This document shows positions 1 to 5,759 of a stretch of 6,102 nucleotides of DNA, in pieces (position 1 is the stretch's first letter; each line of letters opens with the position of its first letter). Source of the stretch: Desulfobacterales bacterium (GTDB lineage: Bacteria > Desulfobacterota > Desulfobacteria > Desulfobacterales > Desulfobacteraceae). The notes beneath the pieces are model-generated. The model searched no databases, was not told where the DNA came from, and worked only from the letters and a program-made list of their open reading frames with translations. The stretch spans positions 1 through 6,102 of the forward strand of contig JAKSBB010000179.1 of NCBI GenBank assembly GCA_022361315.1. The letters are read 5' to 3'. Position numbers and translations under genes: made by a program.

Positions 1-1459
1 CCATGGACAGGTAAAAGTCACCGAGCCCGGCAATAGCCCCCAGGTTGTACGGGTCCAGGCTGATGATCTGCTTCAGGTTCTGCTCGGCAGCACGGGTGTC
101 TTTTTTAAGCACATTCACCCGCACCATCCCCTTGAGTATTTTGGTGGAATTGGGGGCCCGTTTCAGGGCCTTTTTCAAGACATCCAGGGCCAAGTCGTAA
201 TCCTCGTTCAATGCATGGGCATTGGCTAAGCCGATATGGCCCTCCAGGTGGCCCGGGTGCTCATCGGTCACGGCCCTGAACCGCAGGACCGCTTCAGACC
301 CGTTCCCCCGGACAAGAAAGAGCTTGCCCTTCAGGTAGTGGGCATCAATATTCTGGAGGTCTTCTTCAAGTATGGCAGCAATCATATTGTCCGCATCTTC
401 AAACCGGTTTTCCAGGAGCATCAGCTTGCTCAGATTGAGTCTGGCCTTGATCTGGTCGGCGCGGGCGGCATCATCCCCCAGAGCCAGGAACCGGTTCAGC
501 ACGGTTTCCGCCTCAGGCATATTATCACGCTTGAGTTCCACCTCGCTGAGCAAGGCATAGTATGAATAGATGGACGGGCTCTGGGCGATCCCCTCCCGGA
601 TCATGTCCACGGCAGCCGCTTCCTGTCCGCCCTTCAGCAGCAACACCGATGCCCCCACCCGGAGACTGTCCTGCCCGGGATGGGTGGTGATAATCCGGTT
701 CAGCACCAGCCTGGCCTTTTCCAGATCATTTTTCTTCAGGTGTATCCAGGCCAGATTAAACCGCAGTCTCAGGGTCTCCGGAGAGATTTCAATGGCCCTG
801 CCCAGATAGTATTCCACCCGGTCGATATCCCGTTTTTTGCCGTAGTACCGTGTCAGGGCCAGGGCCATGGACAGGGAATCCGGATGACGTTCAAACCCCT
901 TTTCCAGGGACGTGAGCACCGCCTTGTCGTTTTTCTTCTGGCTGTAATAGGAGGCCCTTAAAAGATAGAATTCCGGATGTTCATCTCCGGTTTGGGACAC
1001 CGCATCCAGGAGAATCCCGGCCTCTTCATTTTTTTTCTGGGCCAGGAGGATGGATGCCTTGAGATAGAGGGCGTCGGTATTGCCGGGGGCCCGCTTCAGG
1101 ATTTCCTCGACTTCGGCCATGGCCCTGTCATGGGCCCGGCCGGCAAAGAGCATCTTCCCTAAATCCAGACGGGCGTCAATCATCTCCGGATCAAAGCGCA
1201 CGGCGGTCATAAACGACTTGTACGCCGCTTTCCCGTCCTTGAGTTTTATGGCGTTTTTCCCCAGCATGTAATAGGCCGGGGCGAATTCCGGATCAATCTG
1301 GAGGGCGTTTTTAAACTCCAGGCGGGCCTTGATATACTCCCCCGCCTCAAAAAAGGCGACCCCTTTGTCGTAAAACGCCGTCTTTTTTTCTTCAGGGGTG
1401 GCGCAGGCCACCGCAAACAAAGCCAGAAGTCCCAATACTATCCATAGTCTTTTGCTCAT
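1..1459 (-). CDS. PEP-CTERM/exosortase-system TPR-repeat lipoprotein (PrsT-like), C-terminal part beyond window
   Basis: The frame is open from ATG at 1457-1459 to the left edge, giving 486 residues with no stop, so the gene is partial. The N-terminus has a basic start (MSKR), a hydrophobic stretch at residues 5-18 and a lipobox-like AVAC with Cys19. Ala at +2 would allow outer-membrane sorting. The mature part is almost entirely tetratricopeptide repeats from about residue 27: roughly thirteen 33-34 residue units, many with the A-x-x-x-[FL]-x-x-[AV]-[LI] helix B pattern followed by a Pro-containing turn (for example IDPEFAPA near 55-62 and LKRAPGN near 121-127). Long TPR lipoproteins of this type, commonly around 900 residues, accompany exosortase EPS clusters. 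They are thought to act as periplasmic scaffolds, though their exact role is unknown. GGAG lies 8 bases before the start. It is co-directional with the sugar transferase, 112 bases downstream of it. The alternative is a generic TPR protein, but the context favours the exosortase system. Confidence 0.85.
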   Translation of the reverse strand, partial: MSKRLWIVLGLLALFAVACATPEEKKTAFYDKGVAFFEAGEYIKARLEFKNALQIDPEFAPAYYMLGKNAIKLKDGKAAYKSFMTAVRFDPEMIDARLDLGKMLFAGRAHDRAMAEVEEILKRAPGNTDALYLKASILLAQKKNEEAGILLDAVSQTGDEHPEFYLLRASYYSQKKNDKAVLTSLEKGFERHPDSLSMALALTRYYGKKRDIDRVEYYLGRAIEISPETLRLRFNLAWIHLKKNDLEKARLVLNRIITTHPGQDSLRVGASVLLLKGGQEAAAVDMIREGIAQSPSIYSYYALLSEVELKRDNMPEAETVLNRFLALGDDAARADQIKARLNLSKLMLLENRFEDADNMIAAILEEDLQNIDAHYLKGKLFLVRGNGSEAVLRFRAVTDEHPGHLEGHIGLANAHALNEDYDLALDVLKKALKRAPNSTKILKGMVRVNVLKKDTRAAEQNLKQIISLDPYNLGAIAGLGDFYLSM

Positions 1460-1467
1460 ACAACACA

Positions 1468-1471
1468 CTCC
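1468..1471 (-). promoter_or_regulatory. Ribosome binding site of the TPR lipoprotein gene
   Basis: GGAG on the minus strand, 8 bases before ATG 1457-1459. It supports that start, which also gives a complete signal peptide and lipobox. An ATG just upstream (1471-1473) is out of frame and opens only a five-codon frame ending in a TGA that overlaps the real start. Confidence 0.6.
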
Positions 1472-1486
1472 ATGATTGATTCCAAA

Positions 1487-1502
1487 CGATACCGGCGATA
1501 CC
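1487..1502. repeat. 7-bp direct repeat in the leader of the TPR gene
   Basis: CGATACC occurs twice on the plus strand, at 1487-1493 and 1496-1502, separated by GG (9-base period). A partial copy, CGATA, follows at 1515-1519. It lies 28-43 bases upstream of the TPR lipoprotein start. The spacing is close to one helical turn, so it could be a regulator half-site pair, but nothing else supports that. It overlaps the short hairpin at 1493-1507. Confidence 0.35.
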
Positions 1503-1507
1503 CGCCG
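1493..1507 (-). other. Short GC hairpin in the leader of the TPR gene
   Basis: CGGCG at 1493-1497 pairs with CGCCG at 1503-1507 around a 5-base loop. On the minus-strand transcript it lies about 34-48 nucleotides before the TPR start codon, and no U-run follows it, so it is not a rho-independent terminator for this operon. It could stabilise the mRNA end or be chance in a GC-containing leader. Confidence 0.3.
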
Positions 1508-1530
1508 TTTTACCCGATAAAATTTTTTAC

Positions 1531-1560
1531 GAAAGGGAAAGGGAGGAGAGGGGAAGAAAA
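1531..1560. repeat. 30-base homopurine tract between the sugar transferase and TPR genes
   Basis: All thirty bases on the plus strand are A or G, so the minus-strand transcript carries a pure pyrimidine run. The first eleven bases (GAAAGGGAAAG) are a perfect mirror repeat. The tract lies 11 bases past the sugar transferase stop and about 70 bases before the TPR start. Homopurine mirror repeats can form intramolecular triplex DNA, but any function here is inference. Confidence 0.6.
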
Positions 1561-1571
1561 CTGCGGGTGTT

Positions 1572-2975
1572 TCAGACTGCGCCCTTTCTTTTCAATACAA
1601 CACTTACCGTTCTGAAAAGGATCTTGATATCATCCAGCAGCCGCCATTTATCCAGGTACTGGCAGTCCAGCCGGACCACTTCGTCAAAATCCGTTATCTT
1701 GTTTCGTCCCGACACCTGCCAAAGCCCGGTGATACCGGGCTTGCCCGATATTCGCTTCAGGTGCCAGGGTTCGTATACCTTCACCTCATCCAGTGTGGGG
1801 GGGCGGGTTCCCACCAGGCTCATTTCGCCCTTTAATACGTTGATGAACTGGGGAAATTCGTCCAGGGAGGTTTTTCGCAGGAAATCCCCGACCTTTGTTA
1901 TCCTGGGATCGTTTTCCATCTTGAACATGGCCCCGTTCATCTCATTTTGTTCCATCAGCTCCTGTTTTCTTTGCTCTGCATCCCGGTACATGGTCCTGAA
2001 TTTGAACACATTGAAGACCCGTCCGTTCAGCCCCACCCGTTTTTGGCTGAATATCACCGGCCCCGGGGAATCCATCTTGATCACAAGGGTGATGATCGGG
2101 TACATCAGCATGAGCATCGTACACCCCACAAGACCGCCCAGAAGATCCATGACCCGCTTGTAAAGAATGCCGTTGGCATTGAAATTGGTGGTCTGCATGG
2201 TGAAAAAGGGGACCCCCTGAAGGCTGTCCACATACAGCTTGTGCTCCTGGGGATTCCAGAGGGCCGGCAGGATTTTCACCGACACCCCGACTTTCCGGCA
2301 GAAGGTCAGGTGCTCGGACAGGTTCACCGAGCGGTCGCCCTCGATGGCAAAAATGATTTCATCAATGGCCTTGGTTTTAATAATTTCAGACAGATTATCA
2401 AGGTTCCAGAATTCATCTTCAGACGCATGGTCAGACGAAGTATCAATACAGCCGATGAGGTTATGCCCCCAGCTCACCTGGCCTTCCAACAGTTCCCTTA
2501 CGATCTTCCCGCGCTGCCGGGTTCCCACAATCAACACGTTCCGGGTGTTGAATCCCTTACCCAGGACATAGGTGATATACAACTGGGTCAGCAGCTTGAA
2601 GGCAATCATGTACGCGGCGCTGAAAAAGGCGAAAAGCACCATAAAAGACCGGTGGAAATAGGGCAGGCGGAACATATATACGGCCGTTGCCATGATGGCG
2701 AAGCAGACCACGACGGACTGCAGCGTCGGCAAAGTAATGTCCAGCATCCCGTTTCCCTTCCTGTCCCCGTACATTCCCAGGCTGCCCATCACATAGTTAT
2801 TGGCCGCCATGACCACAAGAATTGAGGCCAGGAAGAGATAATCATCCATCTGCCAGGCCACATCCGGCACATAATACATCACACCGTACTTGGCCGTGTA
2901 GCCGGCCAAAATAATGCACAATGCATCGAGAATAATCCTGAACGTATTCAGGATATACACCTGCTGGTTAAACAT
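1572..2975 (-). CDS. Undecaprenyl-phosphate sugar-1-phosphate transferase (exopolysaccharide polyprenyl glycosylphosphotransferase, WbaP/EpsB type)
   Basis: This 467-residue inner-membrane enzyme moves a sugar-1-phosphate from a nucleotide sugar to undecaprenyl phosphate, the first committed step of the repeat unit. It has the full layout of large polyprenyl transferases: N-terminal membrane helices at about 9-27, 43-63, 86-102 and 111-135; a Rossmann-like CoA_binding_3 domain beginning at NVLIVGTRQRGK (146-157); a membrane helix at about 276-298; and the C-terminal bacterial sugar transferase domain. That domain shows KRVMDLLGG (273-281), DSPGPVIFSQKRVG (302-315), FKFRTM (324-329), LRKTSLDEFPQ with the catalytic Asp372-Glu373 pair, MSLVGTRP (385-392) and GKPGITGLWQVSGR (411-424). 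Length matches the family (about 460-480). AAGAGGT lies 8 bases before the ATG, and the exosortase ends 24 bases upstream. The sugar, whether glucose, galactose or another, cannot be read from the sequence. Confidence 0.95.
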   Translation of the reverse strand: MFNQQVYILNTFRIILDALCIILAGYTAKYGVMYYVPDVAWQMDDYLFLASILVVMAANNYVMGSLGMYGDRKGNGMLDITLPTLQSVVVCFAIMATAVYMFRLPYFHRSFMVLFAFFSAAYMIAFKLLTQLYITYVLGKGFNTRNVLIVGTRQRGKIVRELLEGQVSWGHNLIGCIDTSSDHASEDEFWNLDNLSEIIKTKAIDEIIFAIEGDRSVNLSEHLTFCRKVGVSVKILPALWNPQEHKLYVDSLQGVPFFTMQTTNFNANGILYKRVMDLLGGLVGCTMLMLMYPIITLVIKMDSPGPVIFSQKRVGLNGRVFNVFKFRTMYRDAEQRKQELMEQNEMNGAMFKMENDPRITKVGDFLRKTSLDEFPQFINVLKGEMSLVGTRPPTLDEVKVYEPWHLKRISGKPGITGLWQVSGRNKITDFDEVVRLDCQYLDKWRLLDDIKILFRTVSVVLKRKGAV

Positions 2976-2983
2976 GAATTTTT

Positions 2984-2990
2984 ACCTCTT
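2984..2990 (-). promoter_or_regulatory. Ribosome binding site of the sugar transferase gene
   Basis: AAGAGGT on the minus strand, 8 bases before ATG 2973-2975, inside the 24-base gap after the exosortase stop. It supports the chosen start and independent initiation within one transcript. Confidence 0.6.
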
Positions 2991-2999
2991 TATACGTCT

Positions 3000-4526
3000 T
3001 TAATTTGGTACATATGTGCCCAGGACGGGCCATAGTTCTTGAATAAAGGTTCTTAACTGGGCCTGGGCGGCTTTTATATCACCCTCTTTGGGCATCAGCA
3101 GCTCCACCCGGACCAGCGCCCCGTCCGTCCGCCGTTTTTCCACGGCATCCCGCATCAGGTAGAGCTTGTTCATCCAGGGGCTGGTGAGGACCCTGCCCCG
3201 CTGGAGAAAAAAGTAACTGGCCAGCATCCGGCGGTTGTCTTTCTGGAGATTCATGAAACCGATCTCAATCTCCCTGCCGGGCACAGACAGCTTTTGGGTG
3301 CCGCTACCCATCATATCCCAGCCGCCGCCCAGAAGGCAGGACTGGGGGGCATGAACCGTATGCCGGGTCCCCTGGTATTCATAATAGGGGATCAGGAGCA
3401 GGATGGCATTGCGGGAATCCGGACGGGTAAACACAGCATTTACATAATCATCCGCCCAGAGGGAATTCATGATCTCTTCAGAGAGGTATTCACGCTTGCC
3501 CTGCCAACCGGCGATTTCCATGGGAAATGCCTCAAAACTTTGTCGTTCAGGCTTTTGAACGATAGAAGCCATATTCTGCAGTGCCCAGCCGCTTCCGGCA
3601 AAAAGAACGGAAATACAAATGGATATCAACGCGATCTTATATCCGGGCACCGCTCTTCCTCCCGGATCTACCCGATCCGGGGTTTGCACCACCCTGCCAA
3701 CTTTCATCATCCCCCTGGCGAGCAGATAAAGAAATAATCCCGCCAAGAGAAATGCGACAAGCCCTGCGCCGTCATGAAACGCCCCTGCCGTAAAAGACTG
3801 GTATCCGTTTACAGATAATATCCCGGAGATAAAAATCCGGCATGAATTGAGAAGAATAGATAGAGGAAAAACAAAAAACAGCAGCAACACCTTTCGCCAC
3901 CAGCCAACCATGAAAAAGTGACCGATCAACAATGCCATCATAAACATGGACATAATATACCGCAGACCGGAGCAGGCATCCACCACCTCAAGCTTAACGG
4001 TTCCCAGATCAATCACATTCCCGTCCTGGAGCACTGTCATTCCTATGGCCCGCATCATGTCGACTGAAATGGAACTTGCTGCCATTTTCATCTTGAATGT
4101 GAGCATTTGATTGATAAATGGAGGCATGGGTACAATAAAGGCAAGTATCAGCAAGGGGAACCAGAGGCTTAAACTTCTTTTCCATCCGTATGCCGTGATG
4201 ATAACGCCAGTTATCCCCCCCCAGATCCCAATGAACAGGAGGCTTTCGATAGACCCGAGTTCTCCTGCAACCAAGATACCGACAGAGGCCAGAACAGGGG
4301 GAATGCCCCAGGCAGAGAAGGAGAACTGATGAAAACGGAATTGGTCTTTTAATTCCCAGCACAGATAGATGAATATCGGGACGACCAGATAGCAATAACT
4401 GTTGTCCCCCATATTCCATCGGATCATCATCTTTTGGAAAACCGGCCAGTACCCCACTGCAAAACATCCTAAAATCAATAAGAGGGCAAAGAAGCGATTG
4501 TCATCTGCTTTTATGATAAAATTCAT
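3000..4526 (-). CDS. Exosortase fused to C-terminal EpsI domain
   Basis: This 508-residue protein has an eight-helix exosortase (EpsH-like transpeptidase/protease) at about residues 10-272 and an EpsI domain at about 297-500. Exosortases cleave C-terminal PEP-CTERM-type signals of secreted proteins at the inner membrane. The catalytic triad is intact: Cys185 in VVDACSGLRY, Arg230 in LLNSCRIF and His251 in AFHDGAG. The N-terminal exosortase signature is present in the form NSYCYLVVP (42-50). A further helix (about 297-316) anchors the EpsI part, whose conserved block reads HTVHAPQSCLLGGGW (389-403, with His392 and Cys397). The fusion resembles the exosortase A and D classes; which one cannot be settled without profile scores. 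It starts 36 bases after the glycosyltransferase stop. The ATG at 4524-4526 is the first in the open frame (in-frame TAA at 4557-4559), yet no clear Shine-Dalgarno precedes it. Confidence 0.93.
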   Translation of the reverse strand: MNFIIKADDNRFFALLLILGCFAVGYWPVFQKMMIRWNMGDNSYCYLVVPIFIYLCWELKDQFRFHQFSFSAWGIPPVLASVGILVAGELGSIESLLFIGIWGGITGVIITAYGWKRSLSLWFPLLILAFIVPMPPFINQMLTFKMKMAASSISVDMMRAIGMTVLQDGNVIDLGTVKLEVVDACSGLRYIMSMFMMALLIGHFFMVGWWRKVLLLFFVFPLSILLNSCRIFISGILSVNGYQSFTAGAFHDGAGLVAFLLAGLFLYLLARGMMKVGRVVQTPDRVDPGGRAVPGYKIALISICISVLFAGSGWALQNMASIVQKPERQSFEAFPMEIAGWQGKREYLSEEIMNSLWADDYVNAVFTRPDSRNAILLLIPYYEYQGTRHTVHAPQSCLLGGGWDMMGSGTQKLSVPGREIEIGFMNLQKDNRRMLASYFFLQRGRVLTSPWMNKLYLMRDAVEKRRTDGALVRVELLMPKEGDIKAAQAQLRTFIQELWPVLGTYVPN

Positions 4527-4562
4527 ATGGAATAGAATGAAATAACTTAGAAAGGATTACTT

Positions 4563-5759
4563 TTATATTTTGTCATACACACCGAGATATTTGGGAGCTT
4601 CAATACCCCAATGCAGCTCCTCCATCACTCTCCTATTGCCGTAATCGGCCATCTCTTCACGCACTTCCGGATTTTCCAGAAGGTAGACAATTTTTTCCGC
4701 CATATCACCGGGATTATTTTTCTCTGCATACATACTTGCTTTTCGGGCAGAGAATCGTCCTTCGGTGAGATCATACTGAACAATGGCTTTTCTTAAAGCC
4801 ATATATTCCATTATCTTGTTCATGGTTGACTTATCATTCATATCGTTGGCAATGTCCGGATTCACACAAACATCTGCCGAACAGAGGGCTTCCACCATGG
4901 GTTCGTCAGGAATCCTTCCCGTAAAAGTTACAAAGTCATCCAGACCGCTTTCATTGCAAAGGGCTTTCATATCCTCCAGTTCGGTACCACCGCCGATCAA
5001 GACGAACTGGATATCTTTCCGGTTCTTTTCAAACACCAGTATACGGGCCGCTTGAAGAAGATGATCAATGCCTTCCTGCTGTCCCATGACGCCGACATAT
5101 CCGACCATAAATTTTCGGCCGTTTTTCCATTTTAAATTCGGGGGAACTATTCTGAGACGTTCAAGGCTTGGACCGCTTCTAACGACCGTGACCTTATCAG
5201 GGTCCATCTTCCCTCTCTCAATGGCGATTTTCCGGTATGACTCATTTGTGGCGATCGATAAATCCGCCGTCATGAACGTCAGGCGCTCCCAGAGAAGCAT
5301 GATTTTATAGAAAAAATCCTTCCGCCCGAATTTCGCGATATAGAGCTCCGGATTAATATCATGATGATCAAATATGAATTTTTTTCGAAAAAGCAGTTTA
5401 TAAAAAAGACCTATCAAGAATATATTATCAGGCGGATTGCATGCCTGTATGATATCGAATCCGTTCTTCCACAGGATCTTAATTGAAAGAACAAACTCCC
5501 AGAAAAGGGCTGTTGAGTATTCAATGAGATAGCCCAAAGCACCGCTCCCTTCAACCGGGAGGGGATGCCTGAAAATATCTATCCCGTTAATGGTTTCAAA
5601 TTTCTTTTCATACCCTTTGCCTGTGGGGCATATAATCGAAACCTTGTGTCCCGCATTTTTGAGGGTATTGGCCTCCTGCCAGACCCTGCGGTCAAAAGGA
5701 AGGGGAAGATTCTCAACAATAATGAGAACCTTTTTTTTCTTACCAGCAAATGCCGTCAT
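4563..5759 (-). CDS. Family 4 glycosyltransferase (GT-B fold, WbuB-like)
   Basis: From this start the protein has 398 residues. It would be a cytoplasmic, membrane-associated retaining glycosyltransferase that adds a sugar to the growing lipid-linked unit. The N-terminal half has VLIIVENLPLPFDRRVWQEA and NAGHKVSIICPTG, typical of the GT4 donor/acceptor fold. The DHHDINPEL block and the C-terminal KFMVGYVGVMGQQEGIDHLLQAA, VLIGGGTELEDM, VTFTGRIPDEPM and MNKIMEYMALRKAIVQYDL blocks place it in the WbuB-like GT4 group. The usual first glutamate of the EX7E motif is not present: the region reads NDMNDKSTMNKIME, keeping only the second Glu. An earlier in-frame ATG at 5781-5783 would give 406 residues, but AAGGAAGG lies 5 bases before the ATG at 5757-5759, which I prefer. 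It overlaps the dehydrogenase end by 20 bases. Base composition looks AT-richer than in the left half of the window. Donor and acceptor are unknown. Confidence 0.93.
   Translation of the reverse strand: MTAFAGKKKKVLIIVENLPLPFDRRVWQEANTLKNAGHKVSIICPTGKGYEKKFETINGIDIFRHPLPVEGSGALGYLIEYSTALFWEFVLSIKILWKNGFDIIQACNPPDNIFLIGLFYKLLFRKKFIFDHHDINPELYIAKFGRKDFFYKIMLLWERLTFMTADLSIATNESYRKIAIERGKMDPDKVTVVRSGPSLERLRIVPPNLKWKNGRKFMVGYVGVMGQQEGIDHLLQAARILVFEKNRKDIQFVLIGGGTELEDMKALCNESGLDDFVTFTGRIPDEPMVEALCSADVCVNPDIANDMNDKSTMNKIMEYMALRKAIVQYDLTEGRFSARKASMYAEKNNPGDMAEKIVYLLENPEVREEMADYGNRRVMEELHWGIEAPKYLGVYDKI
5731..5738 (-). repeat. A8 homopolymer in the glycosyltransferase start region
   Basis: Eight consecutive A on the coding strand just after the dehydrogenase stop. 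In the glycosyltransferase frame it reads AAG AAA AAA AAG (Lys7-Lys10 of the 398-residue form), including an in-frame A_AAA_AAG slippery heptamer. A similar A8 run lies in the TPR gene near 1028-1035, so the length alone is not exceptional here. Confidence 0.5.

Noticed and set aside
236..1271. Several plus-strand frames of 60-110 codons opposite the TPR gene.
   Set aside because: The minus strand is an unbroken TPR reading frame with a lipoprotein signal across the whole stretch. The plus frames show no domain features.
1456..1473. Five-codon upstream frame (MECVV) whose TGA overlaps the TPR start as ATGA.
   Set aside because: It has no Shine-Dalgarno of its own and contains the TPR gene's own GGAG, so it is best explained as chance.
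1493..1507. Hairpin as a rho-independent terminator.
   Set aside because: The stem is only five pairs and no T-run follows on the minus strand. Four T follow on the plus strand, but no plus-strand gene precedes it.
1947..2825. Long plus-strand open frame of 292 codons opposite the sugar transferase, and a 198-codon one at 1567-2163.
   Set aside because: They are antisense to a gene with all its family motifs, their products are His/Gly/Pro-rich or Ser/Arg-rich without domains, and no Shine-Dalgarno context supports them.
5373..5390. Palindrome TTTTTCGAAAAA.
   Set aside because: It lies within the glycosyltransferase coding sequence (Leu-Phe-Arg-Lys-Lys) and follows from codon choice. There is no sign of a site.
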